A DNA stretch of 53,625 bases, from NCBI GenBank assembly GCA_903911085.1, contig CAIWCC010000268.1, positions 1-53,625 of the forward strand, given 5' to 3'. Below the pieces are notes generated by a model. The model had not been told where the DNA came from. It was given only the letters and a program-made list of their open reading frames with translations, and made no database searches. The stretch comes from an uncultured Bacteroidales bacterium (GTDB lineage Bacteria; Bacteroidota; Bacteroidia; Bacteroidales; Paludibacteraceae). The position numbers and the translations under genes are program-made. Numbering within the stretch: position 1 is the stretch's first letter; each line of letters opens with the position of its first letter. Of this stretch, positions 20,830 to 31,426 are shown one piece after another.

Positions 20830-21025
20830 ACTCTGAAAGAGTTTAATATGATTAGCCATGGGTGGTAACCCATGGATTAAAATGTATGCGTATAAATACT
20901 CTGAAGGAGTTTAATTTCAATTGAATGATGATATTGAACTCCTTTAGAGTTCTGCCTTATGAATACATTTCATCCCCGAATTTCATTCGGGGCTAATCAT
21001 ATTAAACTACTTCGTGGTTATAAAT
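20830..21025. repeat. Palindromic intergenic element (MITE-like)
   Basis: The outer arms GTTTAATATGATTAGCC (20841-20857) and 20991-21007 are perfect 17-base reverse complements. Inside lie smaller hairpins: CCATGGG/CCCATGG (20856-20875), CCCCGAA/TTCGGGG (20974-20992) and a central pair, 20899-20916 with 20933-20950 (ACTCTGAAGGAGTTTAAT and its imperfect complement). Nested palindromes of this CTCTGAAGGAGTT / GATTAGCC kind recur between genes in Bacteroidota. It has no coding capacity and may be a non-autonomous mobile repeat. Confidence 0.75.
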
Positions 21026-21405
21026 AGTTTTTCAGCAGACCCAAATTAAAGTAACATATTGTAAATTATTTCAGCTTTGATTCTATTGTGAATTATTTTT
21101 CTCAACCTGAACGATTAACAAATTGAAATAACCTAAATAAAAATCAAAATCATCATGTCGCACAAAAAATATTAGTACCATTTTTAAACACCGACATGGA
21201 TCGCAATAATGTGAAATTATATTTATATTTAATAAAATATTCAAGCTACTTTTTCATTCAAAATATAAATACAAAATGAATAAAATCGTCACATTTTAGT
21301 TAATAACATTGTCGATAAAAACACTTTTTTTCAAAATAAACGATAAAAACGAGTAAGTAAACAACAATGCTAAAACGTATTTTGCAATGTAAGACATCTA
21401 ACTAT
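21026..21405. other. AT-rich intergenic stretch, nothing recognised
   Basis: This is very AT-rich sequence between the palindromic element and the phased boxes of giant gene 2. I see no open frame with protein character, no strong hairpin and no TAnnTTTG promoter that would serve an intervening gene. It could hold upstream control sites or a small RNA, but nothing shows this. Confidence 0.5.
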
Positions 21406-21564
21406 ACTACACAATAATAAACTAATTACTAAAGAATTAAATTTATTACTACAACCCACTAAAATAAATCTTACATAAATTTAGCTTTTGAATAGTGGAC
21501 TTACCTTTTGTACAAAAAAAATACAAGTTTTGCAAAAATATTTTACGAATTGAATGGTTGTTAT
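21406..21564 (+). promoter_or_regulatory. Phased box array upstream of giant gene 2
   Basis: Distal boxes start at 21406 (ACTACA), 21428 (ACTAAA) and 21448 (ACTACA). Proximal boxes start at 21482 (TAGCTTTTGA), 21502 (TACCTTTTGT), 21522 (TACAAGTTTT) and 21544 (TACGAATTGA). Spacing is 20-22 bp within each set. The last box and its flank (TACGAATTGAAtGG) are almost identical to the last box of giant gene 1, and it too begins 35 nt before the -7 element. Confidence 0.7.
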
Positions 21565-21586
21565 CTAAAATAATTTTTTATATTTG
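21558..21586 (+). promoter_or_regulatory. Bacteroidota-type promoter of giant gene 2
   Basis: TTG (21558-21560), an 18-nt spacer, then TATATTTG (21579-21586). This is the best match to the -33/-7 consensus of the three giant promoters. The implied leader is about 60 nt and ends in the conserved A/T-rich sequence before the ATG at 21653. Confidence 0.75.
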
Positions 21587-21632
21587 CCGTCATAATTATT
21601 ATAAAAATTCTAAAGATATAATTTTGAAACAA

Positions 21633-21652
21633 ATCTCTAAATAATTATCATT
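21633..21652 (+). promoter_or_regulatory. Conserved AT-rich translation leader of giant gene 2
   Basis: The sequence before the ATG (CTCTAAATAATTATCATT) matches the leaders of the other two giant genes, and the first codons (MKTLQ) also match. This fixes the start and suggests shared translational control. Confidence 0.5.
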
Positions 21653-24600
21653 ATGAAAACACTACAAAATTTAAGTTCAACTTCATTAACATTCATTACG
21701 AAAAGGCATGGTGATTTCCTCCCGAAGTTAACAAAAAACCATTGTATGATTTTAATTAGTTTGTGCTGTTTGTTTTTTGCCACAGTGCAAGTAAATGCAA
21801 ACACTTACTTTAAACCTGAAAACACTAGCCACTTAGCAGTAACCTTACCTGGTTCAACTCTAAGTTATAGTTACGTTGATTTTAAAGTACTTGCTTATGA
21901 CTTTTACGGAGAAGAAGACCGTATGCAAGAATGTGCCATTTTTATTAATGAAGGAAATAATGAATTTACCAAGATATTGAGTTATAAAGTAGGCAATAAT
22001 GCTGGCTACGACAACTTTACACCCGTAAATGACAATAATGTTGGTTTTGCTGTGAGATTAGATAATTCTTCCTCAGGTGATATTAGATATACAAACATCA
22101 GGTGGTATTATCCGCAACGATTAATTGAAAAAAATGTCTCTTTTCGAGTAACATATTGGTGGAAACTTAATTGGTATCATTCGAGCGATGTAGACTACAA
22201 AGGTACACACGAAGATTTGAAGATACAATTACCAGTTTTCACACCTGCCGCTATTGTTAATCCGGCATTAAAAGTAGTGGATGGCACTACGAATGGTAGA
22301 TGGTTTGAATTTTCTTGGGATTCATATTCTAAGTATAGTGACGGGACTACAAGACTTGATTTATATTCAGATGCTAATTATTCAAACAAGGTTTTTGATT
22401 GTAATTCAACAAATGGCGTTGCAGATAATGCCAAGTTAATACTTTCAGGATTAAATCAAGTAAATACTGTATGGCCCAAAACAGAGTACACCATAGCATC
22501 GAATCTTGAATCGAAAGTATATGAGGCTAAGATGGATGCAGTTTCTGTGGCTGGATATGCATATCCAATTTCCAATAATATACAATTTGATGCTTGCAGC
22601 AAAAAAGTGACACTTAATTGGACCATTGCAAATCCTAAAACCATTGATATTAAATCGAAAATATATATTTTTAGAAAAAGAAAAGATGCAAATATTTACA
22701 CAGTTATCGCAAGTGGATTGGCAAATAACGTTAACAAATACGAGGACAAAGATGCTTCATTGGAATGGGATACCTACTATAGCTATATAGTTAGAACATG
22801 TCCTGATTTTTTATCAACTAGCGCGGTGGAATTTACAAATTCTTCGGCAATATATTATATGCCTGAGTTAATAGTAAAATCAGAAATTACAACCACGCGG
22901 CAGAAAATAGATTTTAGTAGCTTTACGGCTACAGCTCATATTGCTGAAGAACCGAAAGTAGCCAATGTCGAATTGTCCTGGAAAGCAACGTGGTGTACCA
23001 ATAATCCTCAATACATTAGCATTGTGCGAGTAAATACTTTAGATCCTTTGGATATTTTCTCGCAAGAAGTGCTAGGTAGTTCGTTGAAATTTGTTGATAC
23101 AAGTGTACAAGACCGCACTCCATATAGATATTGTTTGATAGCAAATAATAGTGGGCGGTCAGATTCAAGTAAATGGGCAGATGCCAATGTAGTAGACCAG
23201 TGCAAGTTCATCAGCCTAACAACCACCAAAGGCGTACTGAATGATAGAGTGAGGTTGTCGTGGCAAATAGACAAACCGAAGTTGAATACCAAGTTTATTA
23301 TATCCAGAAAGATTTATGACAACAATTCATCTCTATTTAATTATGAAATTATTGCAGAAAAGCAATCGACAAATAACATTGATAATTGGGAAGATTTATC
23401 AATATCTCCAGGAATTTTATATAAATACAAAGTTGAATCCTATTATCAACCGGCCACGGGGTCAGCAATAATAACAAGCACTGCCGACTCTGTAGGGTTA
23501 GGATTTAGCCAGCCCATAGGTACTATAAGTGGCAATGTAGTTTTTGGAACAGGCACCTCGGTAGAAGGTGTAAATGTTTCGGTTGAAAACACAAATGCAG
23601 AACAAAAACTTTATAAAAGCATCGAATTCAATACTACCGATGCTGGCAAGGGAGGTATACTTAAATTCAACAAGCCGATAAGACACGGCTGTATTGCCAA
23701 TGGATTTACATGGCAAGCATGGATAAAAGCACCAAGTCGAAGTCAGTCAAATGCTACTATCTATGAAATGCTGGGCGAATATTCCATTCAAATTAATGAA
23801 AATAAAATCAATATATTTATAAATGGAAATTCAACAACAACTCCGCTTATCAGTTCAGATATTAGTTCAATTAATTCAAATCAATTTTTTCAACTTTCTG
23901 TTAGCTATAACAAAAGCACTAATTATCTGAAACTTTATAAGAATGGTTTAGCAACAGACAGTGTAAAATTATCGACCACCTATGCTCATAGTGGCATCCC
24001 TAGTAACGCTTTAGCAAAGGTAGCGTCATCATACCAGGTTGGTGGAAAGAATTTTTTGGGCAATATAGATGAAATGCGTTTGTGGAATAGGACTTTGACA
24101 GCTACAGAAATAAGTTCAAATTTTGACCGTTACCTTGCAGGTTCCGAAACCGACTTGATTGGATATTGGCAAATGGATGATGGTGTGAACATTTTTGCCT
24201 TTGACAAATCTAATATCAGCAAAAGTTACAACGAAAACCACATAACGTTAATTGGTGCAACAAGTTCGGACACAGTACCTGCACTTACGCAACTAAGTAT
24301 AAAAGCTACTACCGACAAAAATGGTAATTACCTTATTCAAGGTGTACCATACAAAGGCAATGGGTCAACTTATAACGTTGTGCCAGCATTGGGCACCCAT
24401 GAGTTTGAGCCTAGTAGCCAGCAAATTTACATTGGTGGGTCAAGCTCGGAAGTTCAAAGTAAAATCAGCTTCAAAGACATTTCTTCGTTTACCATAAGTG
24501 GATATATTTACTACGAAAACACAACCTATCCAGTGGCAGATGTAGAGTTTTTGGTAGATGGAAACGTCTGCACAAGAGAGAATAAAAAACTTTTTACAGA

Positions 24601-27600
24601 TGCTAATGGATTTTATGAAATTGACGTTCCAATTGGCGAGCACAAAATTAGTTTATTCAAAAGTGGACATACCTTTATTGACAAAGATCCATCGGCCACA
24701 TTGAAAATGGATACAAAATACAACTTCAAGGAAAACAAGACCAATATTAATTTTACCGACCTCACTAAAGTAACTTTGGTAGGTAGAGTGGTGGGCGGCG
24801 CCATACAAGCAGCAAAACCAATTGGTTTTAACCGAAGTGTAGCAAATATAGGCGTGGCAAAATTGAAAATACAACCCAAACTGACAGCCTATCAGTTAAA
24901 TTCTACAAATGTCGACTCACTTGTATTAACTAATAACTATTCAAAAATAAATAGTATTTCAAAAGTGGCAAAAGGAAATAATATTATCAATATTACAACC
25001 GATGAAACCACAGGTGAGTTTTTGGTGCAAGTACCGCCAGTACCAATGAAAATAATAGATGTACGGACAATTGGACTTGACAAATTGGCATTTAAGCTAG
25101 ATAATCAACCGATGATTGACATGAGTCCTATTATTACACAAATTGATACTATTCATTCGGGAACAAAGATTGTAGATGAAAAATCTGTAACAGTAATTGA
25201 TACTTGTAAATACAACCAGAGAATATATTTGACATATAAAGTGCCAACTCCTGTTTTCACCATTCAAGACAGAAATTACATTTGCAATGCTTATGGCGAT
25301 ACTATTTATAATTATGTGGATCCAAATAATAGCGAAAATAACACTTCAGTATCTTTATTTACAACAGAAACAACAGAAACTGCAATAGACAGTGTGATTT
25401 ACAAATTGGGAAGCCCCGTATTTACACAGGGAAATATCTACCGTTACAATATCGAATCGTATGAAAAATATGATCATCCTATTACAAAGGCAGTTGATAA
25501 GGTGCCATTAAGCAACAAGATTTTTAATATTGAGAACAAATTGAGTTTAGACCCTGCGTTAACAGAATATGCGCTAGATTCTACCGGTAAATTTATATAC
25601 AGTTTCACTGCAGGTTTGCCTGTATTATTGTCCCCTTATACTATGGGTATGACTGCTACTATAGACTATGATGGTGGTACCGTTTCATGGAAAAATGGAA
25701 AAGAAGTTGGCATCAGGGGTATTGTGATAGGTGCTGCACCAGTGGGTGGTGTCGATTTCATTACAAAAGGACCTGATAAAGTAATAGCAGTCTTGCGCGA
25801 CCCTCCAGGCACTAGAAGCTTTGCTAGTTTAGAAAAAGGGTCAACTATAACAAACACACGCACCTATAAGGGTATAGGTACAGAATCCACTGGACATAAG
25901 TTTATTGCAAACTTAGGAGGCAACATGAAAATGTGCTTTGGAATGTTGGAAATTGACAATAAATTAGACATTGGAGGGGGAATAGAGCAGTCGGTGAAAG
26001 GATCGGATGCAACTTCACGTAAGGAAACATTTACAACCTCTGAAACGATTAGCACATCGGCCGATCCAAATTATATTGGAGCAAATGGTGATGTTTATAT
26101 CGCCAATTCATCGAACATTGGTTTTGCAAAATGCAGACAATTAGGACTTAAACCAGCATTGGATAAACTAGAGTTTACTGAAAGTGAAAGCTACTTTTTT
26201 ATTCCAATGGGAGATTCTACATCATTCAGGTACACACAGAATCATATAGTTAACAAATTGTTACCAACACTTCGCGATATGAGAAAGTCGATATTGAAAA
26301 CAGTAACTGATACAGCTGTTTATGATAAAGGCAACAGATCAATTTATCTTACAAACTTGGCAACAACAGATCTAAATTTTGGAAAGAACGGGACTTATAA
26401 TTGGGTGAAACCAATAACTTATACAGATGTATTGATAGATTCTGTATTATTTTACAGCAATCAAATCAACCAATGGGAAAACATAATTCTCAATAATGAA
26501 AAGGAAAAAATTTGGGCTACAGGCAAAACTCCAGTTGGAAACAAGAGTACTATAAAATATGATAAACTCAATTTGTCGTATGATGCAGGAACAGTGTTGT
26601 CTAAGTCAATTACCAGATCTTCCAATTGTTTAACAACCAACGAAGTAGCATGGGAGTTGCAAGCTGTTTTCTCATCCACTTTGGGGATGAAAGTCAATGG
26701 ATTTGGATTTACTATAGAAAACAATGCAAAAGCTGGTGGTGGGGAGGAAAAAACTACATCTACCGAAAATGAGAACTCTATAACTTATAAATATACTTTA
26801 GAAGATGCTGATGCTGGAAACTATTTTTCGGTGGATGTATTTACACCTCAGTCGCAAACCGTTATTGTTAAACCAAAAACTAATTTCAACAAAGACATAA
26901 TAAGTTATGTGGTTTCGAATGTAGAACAAGAAGGTGGACCTATTTTTGTAACACGCGGTGGTGCCACTTCATGCCCTTATGAAAAAGGCGACAAGAGCTT
27001 ATTTTACAAAAACTCGTCGAAACAGCCTGAGGCTTTGAGTACTGCAACTGTTCAAATTGAAAAACCGGGAATTGAAGTGCTTATTCCTACAGTTTCGGGC
27101 ATTGCAAGTGGCAAGAAAGCTTCGTACGATGTTGATTTGAAAAACTTTTCAGAAGCCAACACATCTTCATGGTTTCAATTGTATGTAGACTCTAAGACAA
27201 ATCCAAATGGTGCAATTATAAATATTGACGGTAATCCATTGACGGAACCACGCTTGTTTTTAATTTCACCAAAAGCATCATTGCGCAAATCAATTCAAAT
27301 CACTCAATCAAGTTTAGACATTTTGGATTTCGATAGTATTCGTCTTGTATTTCAATCAATTTGTGATACTACTATTAAAGCTAGCTCGCTTATTTCGGCA
27401 AATTTTGTGCCTTCGTGTAGCGATTTAACTTTACAAATAGATGACAGAACACTCAATTCGGAAACTGGAAGTGGACTTAATGTTATTCTAAAAGATTTTG
27501 ACAAAAATTACAAAAACTTTGGTGGTATCCGATTGCAATACAAAGGCATAAATGATTTGAATTGGAGTTTGGCTAAAGATTTTGTGTTTGACAGCAAAAT

Positions 27601-30600
27601 TATGAAAGACTCAAAAAACTATGCAATAATTGGAAAAGATGATATTAAGATTAGCTATGAATTTTCTATGACAACTGATCCTGATCAAACTTATCAATTC
27701 CGTGCAAGAACTGTGTGTGCCGGCGACGTTTACAATGAAACACCCACAATTAACGTAGTGAAGGATATGAAAAGACCGCTTTCTATGGGACTTCCATCTC
27801 CTTCCAATGGAATTTTAACTCCCGAGTCGGAAATTTCGGTTACATTCAACGAAAATATTCAAGTTGAACAAATTGCACCTACAGACATTAGGGTTTATGG
27901 CGTTCTGAATGGTTTCACTGAAAAAGACAATGTTGGATTATCGTTTGACGGAACACAAAAAGCTTACACCGAGTTACCGTTGAACTTTAAAAACAGCTCA
28001 TTTACCATTGAAGGTAAATTTCTTCCAAAAAAGGGAAATACTGAAGGTACAATTTTCAGCCTTGGTGAAGGGGATAACAATATCACATTGCAAAGGGTTG
28101 ATAATGACTTAAAGGTGATGGCTGGCAAATCATTTTTCACTCAAGTTCCTTTAAAAATGGATACCAGTTTCCAATACTTTGCTATAAGTTACGATGCTGT
28201 AAAACAAAATTTAGCATTAATGTTATGGAGTAATGAAAACAAAACAAAGAATATACTTTTCACTGCAACATTAACAAATGGTATTGCGCCAGTAGGATGC
28301 CTCAAAATTGGCGAGAACTTCAAAGGATCGCTCCGTCAGTTAAGCGTTTGGAACGAGGCTCGCAGCTATAATACCATAGCAGCAGGCAGAACAGTATCTA
28401 AAACCGGAAAGGAAATGAATCTGGCTGGCTATTGGGCTATGGATGAAGGTTATGGAAAGTTGGCAGTAGACAAAGCACGTGGACGTAATTTTATAGTAGG
28501 TAGCTCTTGGTTTATCACACCATCGGGTTTGGCTGCTGAATTTAATGGAACGAACCATATTGTTGCTAAATCATGGCATATTCCACTAACAAATGAAAAT
28601 GACTTTGGATTGGAATTTTGGTTCAAGGGTAAAGCTGATCAGAAAAATGCTTACATTTATTCATGTGAAGGTGATACTTTAGCAAGCAAAAACCTTTCGT
28701 TAGCATTTAATGCAGATGGAAACTTAGATTTAACAACCAATGGAAACACCTATCAAATAGCCTCAGGAAGTGTTTTGGACAATGTTTGGCATCATTTTGC
28801 CATAAGTGTAATGCGTGGCGGAAATGCCAATATTTACATTGATGGTGCTCAAAAATATCAAACTTCGGCAACCGACATTGGTGGCATGGCATGCGATTCT
28901 ATTACCTTTGGAGCATTGAGGTATTTTGCTGAAGGAGCAACTAAAGCTTCCATTACCAACCGATTTAATGGAGCAATAGATGAAGTTCGTATTTGGAGAA
29001 ACGCATTGACATCAGAGAATATTAATCTGAATATGCGTTCAAAAATGGCAGGTAACGAAACTGGTTTAATTGCTTATTATCCATTCGAAGCGTTTAATAG
29101 CTCTGGTGATATTGTTGCAAGTTTAGCAGATAGTACCAAGTTTAATAATGGTGGAATAGCTACTGGCAAGAATGTGAATTTCACAAACAACACTCCAGCA
29201 ATTAAAGTTATACGACCTAGAATTTTGGTAAAATCAAACTTTACGGCATCCGACAACAAAATCATTATCAACATCAATGAGACAGCCGCTAGTATTGAAA
29301 ATTGCGTATTGGAATTTGAAATGGAGCGGATAATGGATTTGAATTCAAACCGAATGGCATCTCCTTTGAAATGGACAGCATTTGTAAATATGAATCGCTT
29401 GAAATGGGATACAGAAACAGTGAATTTGACCAAGGAAGTGTTGGCTCCATTGACATTTGAAGCCGTAATTTCTAACAGTTCTGGCAAATACGAAAACTAT
29501 GTCATTACTGGTTTGCCAAGTTGGTTGAGTGTAAATAAAACACAAGGCACGCTCAGCCCATTGAACAAAGCAACACTCGTATTTACAGTTGACAAATCGG
29601 TCAATGTAGGTTCTTACGAATGTGCTATCCGATTGACTGGAAGTAAATTCATTGACGAAATTTTGCCTGTCAACTTGAAGGTTACTGGACCACGCCCCGA
29701 CTGGAGTGTAAATCCATATGATTTTACTTCGACCATGAACGTGATTGGCCAAATTAAGATTGAAAATGTGTATCAAGAAGATTCCGAAGATATAGTAGCG
29801 GCATTCAATGGTACAAAATGTGTTGGTATGGCTAGTCCTCAGTTTGACAACATCAAGAATAGTTATATTCTATACTTGGATATTTACGGAAATGATGGTG
29901 TTAATGGTGATAATGGTGATAATGGTAAGGCTCTTACATTTAGTTTGTGGGATGCCAGTACGGGTAGAATTTATCCACAAGTAGATGTATTAGGAGTACC
30001 TATATTCAACTATATGTCTTCTTCTATTATTGGAGATGTAACGGCTCCACAAATTTTCAATGCTAGTGATAAAGTAGAACAACAGTTGAATTTAAAACAA
30101 GGATGGAACTGGATTTCAACCAATGTAACCAATAGTGAAAACACTTTGATAAATCAGTTTAAAACAGGAATGGAAGCATCTGGTATTCAGTTAAAATCAC
30201 GAAGTGGTAAGTATATTGATTATGCAAATAGTGAATGGATAGGAGATGATTATGAATTCGATTTGAATCAAACATCCATGTATATGGTCAAAACAAGTCA
30301 GGCCAAAACGCTCAAATTGATTGGTGCAACTGCAAAATCGACAGAAAACCAAATAATTATTGAACCAAATTGGAATTGGATAGGATATGTACCTCAGTTT
30401 GTGTCGCCGTTAAAAGATGCATTGAGTGGACTTTCTGCAAAAGAAGGTGATCAAATTAAGGGTCAAATTGGATTTGCAAGCTATTCTGACGGCAAATGGT
30501 ATGGTAGTTTAGCATATTTGACACCGGGATTAGGATACATGTATAAATCAAACAACACCGAAGGTGACGTTTTTAGCTATCCAACTCAATATCTTTCTGC

Positions 30601-31234
30601 ATCGAAAGTGGCAAAACAAAGCGAAGAAGTAGAAAGTATGCGTTGGGCAGTGGATGTAAATAAATATCAAATGAGCATGACCATTACCGGAATTGCTTCA
30701 ATCAACAACAATGAAGTTGCCAATAGCAATTTGCAAGTAGCAGTGTTTGTTGGCGACGAATGCCGCGGTACAGCCACACTGAAATACGTGGACAGCTATA
30801 AACGCTACATGGCATTTTTGATGGTTTGGGGTAACATGGAAGACGCAAACAAAAAAATCACTTTCAAGAGTTTTAATACTGCCAATACAGTGGAGTTAAT
30901 TGCTGATAACCAGTCGCTAACTTTTGTTCCTGACAACATTATTGGCACAGCGGTTAGTCCATATCAAATCAGTTTTGTTTCATCGAGCAATGCTGAAGTG
31001 AATATGAATGCTCTGAAAATTTATCCAAATCCGGTAAATGATGTACTTCATTTCGAGTATGATCCTAGCAGCATTCAGCAATTGGAAATTATTGATAATG
31101 TGGGTCGTGTAATGTTAAGTGACAAACAAATGATTAGGAATTCTATCAATGTTGGCCATTTGACATCAGGGGTTTATACACTTCGGATAAAACAAAATGG
31201 AAATGTGACCAATCACTTATTTATTAGAAAGTAA
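21653..31234 (+). CDS. Giant T9SS-secreted LamG/FN3 protein 2 (3193 aa)
   Basis: This is a paralogue of the genes at 580 and 35971 along its whole length, and an exported protein of unknown exact function. The signal peptide starts MKTLQ with a long basic n-region, has a hydrophobic core at about 31-45 and likely cleavage after VNA (49). FN3-like domains (about 201-606) are followed by LamG 1 (646-846; DEMRLWNRTL, GYWQMDDG) and a carboxypeptidase-regulatory-like domain. The conserved middle has RDPPGTRSF near 1380 and CPYE at 1774. LamG 2 (2096-2263) and LamG 3 (2293-2476) precede the tail of YGN, GWNWIS and DECRG modules and a T9SS type A sorting domain (about 3117-3193, YPNPVNDVLHFEYD). The YGN module has an extra Asp/Asn/Gly run near 2745-2760 encoded by 9-bp tandem repeats, absent from the paralogues. 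It heads the second cassette. Confidence 0.9.
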   Translation: MKTLQNLSSTSLTFITKRHGDFLPKLTKNHCMILISLCCLFFATVQVNANTYFKPENTSHLAVTLPGSTLSYSYVDFKVLAYDFYGEEDRMQECAIFINEGNNEFTKILSYKVGNNAGYDNFTPVNDNNVGFAVRLDNSSSGDIRYTNIRWYYPQRLIEKNVSFRVTYWWKLNWYHSSDVDYKGTHEDLKIQLPVFTPAAIVNPALKVVDGTTNGRWFEFSWDSYSKYSDGTTRLDLYSDANYSNKVFDCNSTNGVADNAKLILSGLNQVNTVWPKTEYTIASNLESKVYEAKMDAVSVAGYAYPISNNIQFDACSKKVTLNWTIANPKTIDIKSKIYIFRKRKDANIYTVIASGLANNVNKYEDKDASLEWDTYYSYIVRTCPDFLSTSAVEFTNSSAIYYMPELIVKSEITTTRQKIDFSSFTATAHIAEEPKVANVELSWKATWCTNNPQYISIVRVNTLDPLDIFSQEVLGSSLKFVDTSVQDRTPYRYCLIANNSGRSDSSKWADANVVDQCKFISLTTTKGVLNDRVRLSWQIDKPKLNTKFIISRKIYDNNSSLFNYEIIAEKQSTNNIDNWEDLSISPGILYKYKVESYYQPATGSAIITSTADSVGLGFSQPIGTISGNVVFGTGTSVEGVNVSVENTNAEQKLYKSIEFNTTDAGKGGILKFNKPIRHGCIANGFTWQAWIKAPSRSQSNATIYEMLGEYSIQINENKINIFINGNSTTTPLISSDISSINSNQFFQLSVSYNKSTNYLKLYKNGLATDSVKLSTTYAHSGIPSNALAKVASSYQVGGKNFLGNIDEMRLWNRTLTATEISSNFDRYLAGSETDLIGYWQMDDGVNIFAFDKSNISKSYNENHITLIGATSSDTVPALTQLSIKATTDKNGNYLIQGVPYKGNGSTYNVVPALGTHEFEPSSQQIYIGGSSSEVQSKISFKDISSFTISGYIYYENTTYPVADVEFLVDGNVCTRENKKLFTDANGFYEIDVPIGEHKISLFKSGHTFIDKDPSATLKMDTKYNFKENKTNINFTDLTKVTLVGRVVGGAIQAAKPIGFNRSVANIGVAKLKIQPKLTAYQLNSTNVDSLVLTNNYSKINSISKVAKGNNIINITTDETTGEFLVQVPPVPMKIIDVRTIGLDKLAFKLDNQPMIDMSPIITQIDTIHSGTKIVDEKSVTVIDTCKYNQRIYLTYKVPTPVFTIQDRNYICNAYGDTIYNYVDPNNSENNTSVSLFTTETTETAIDSVIYKLGSPVFTQGNIYRYNIESYEKYDHPITKAVDKVPLSNKIFNIENKLSLDPALTEYALDSTGKFIYSFTAGLPVLLSPYTMGMTATIDYDGGTVSWKNGKEVGIRGIVIGAAPVGGVDFITKGPDKVIAVLRDPPGTRSFASLEKGSTITNTRTYKGIGTESTGHKFIANLGGNMKMCFGMLEIDNKLDIGGGIEQSVKGSDATSRKETFTTSETISTSADPNYIGANGDVYIANSSNIGFAKCRQLGLKPALDKLEFTESESYFFIPMGDSTSFRYTQNHIVNKLLPTLRDMRKSILKTVTDTAVYDKGNRSIYLTNLATTDLNFGKNGTYNWVKPITYTDVLIDSVLFYSNQINQWENIILNNEKEKIWATGKTPVGNKSTIKYDKLNLSYDAGTVLSKSITRSSNCLTTNEVAWELQAVFSSTLGMKVNGFGFTIENNAKAGGGEEKTTSTENENSITYKYTLEDADAGNYFSVDVFTPQSQTVIVKPKTNFNKDIISYVVSNVEQEGGPIFVTRGGATSCPYEKGDKSLFYKNSSKQPEALSTATVQIEKPGIEVLIPTVSGIASGKKASYDVDLKNFSEANTSSWFQLYVDSKTNPNGAIINIDGNPLTEPRLFLISPKASLRKSIQITQSSLDILDFDSIRLVFQSICDTTIKASSLISANFVPSCSDLTLQIDDRTLNSETGSGLNVILKDFDKNYKNFGGIRLQYKGINDLNWSLAKDFVFDSKIMKDSKNYAIIGKDDIKISYEFSMTTDPDQTYQFRARTVCAGDVYNETPTINVVKDMKRPLSMGLPSPSNGILTPESEISVTFNENIQVEQIAPTDIRVYGVLNGFTEKDNVGLSFDGTQKAYTELPLNFKNSSFTIEGKFLPKKGNTEGTIFSLGEGDNNITLQRVDNDLKVMAGKSFFTQVPLKMDTSFQYFAISYDAVKQNLALMLWSNENKTKNILFTATLTNGIAPVGCLKIGENFKGSLRQLSVWNEARSYNTIAAGRTVSKTGKEMNLAGYWAMDEGYGKLAVDKARGRNFIVGSSWFITPSGLAAEFNGTNHIVAKSWHIPLTNENDFGLEFWFKGKADQKNAYIYSCEGDTLASKNLSLAFNADGNLDLTTNGNTYQIASGSVLDNVWHHFAISVMRGGNANIYIDGAQKYQTSATDIGGMACDSITFGALRYFAEGATKASITNRFNGAIDEVRIWRNALTSENINLNMRSKMAGNETGLIAYYPFEAFNSSGDIVASLADSTKFNNGGIATGKNVNFTNNTPAIKVIRPRILVKSNFTASDNKIIININETAASIENCVLEFEMERIMDLNSNRMASPLKWTAFVNMNRLKWDTETVNLTKEVLAPLTFEAVISNSSGKYENYVITGLPSWLSVNKTQGTLSPLNKATLVFTVDKSVNVGSYECAIRLTGSKFIDEILPVNLKVTGPRPDWSVNPYDFTSTMNVIGQIKIENVYQEDSEDIVAAFNGTKCVGMASPQFDNIKNSYILYLDIYGNDGVNGDNGDNGKALTFSLWDASTGRIYPQVDVLGVPIFNYMSSSIIGDVTAPQIFNASDKVEQQLNLKQGWNWISTNVTNSENTLINQFKTGMEASGIQLKSRSGKYIDYANSEWIGDDYEFDLNQTSMYMVKTSQAKTLKLIGATAKSTENQIIIEPNWNWIGYVPQFVSPLKDALSGLSAKEGDQIKGQIGFASYSDGKWYGSLAYLTPGLGYMYKSNNTEGDVFSYPTQYLSASKVAKQSEEVESMRWAVDVNKYQMSMTITGIASINNNEVANSNLQVAVFVGDECRGTATLKYVDSYKRYMAFLMVWGNMEDANKKITFKSFNTANTVELIADNQSLTFVPDNIIGTAVSPYQISFVSSSNAEVNMNALKIYPNPVNDVLHFEYDPSSIQQLEIIDNVGRVMLSDKQMIRNSINVGHLTSGVYTLRIKQNGNVTNHLFIRK
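29891..29929 (+). repeat. 9-bp tandem repeat inside giant gene 2
   Basis: AATGGTGAT occurs twice in tandem (29903-29920), with degenerate copies before (29891) and after (29921). The frame is kept and adds about eight residues of an N-G-D pattern where giants 1 and 3 have a shorter loop. It looks like a local slippage expansion. Confidence 0.7.
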
Positions 31235-31245
31235 AATTAGCTGAG

Positions 31246-31300
31246 AATAATCAAAAGGAAGAGGCTGGTCACTTAAATGACCGCTTCTTCCATGATTATT
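31246..31300 (+). terminator. Hairpin after giant gene 2
   Basis: The core stem 31257-31271 (GGAAGAGGCTGGTCA) pairs with 31278-31291 over 14 base pairs, with one bulged T and one G-U pair. The flanks AATAATC and GATTATT extend it. It sits at the same place as the hairpins after giants 1 and 3 but differs in sequence. No T run follows directly, so an mRNA-stability or partial-termination role is as likely as simple termination. Confidence 0.65.
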
Positions 31301-31426
31301 ATTTCAATGTTTTCACTAATATGAACTCCCTTTACTCCTATTCGGGTGATTTTGTAAAAAATCAAAAGTTTGGCAATCTTCTGATTAGCATCAAAATTAA
31401 AATCACGCTCAAAAAAAATAGCTGAT

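Noticed and set aside
31340-31426. A phased box or promoter before the beta-helix/BACON gene
   Set aside because: One TTTTGTAAAAAATCAAAAGT stretch resembles a proximal box, but there is no second box on the lattice and no TAnnTTTG at the right distance.
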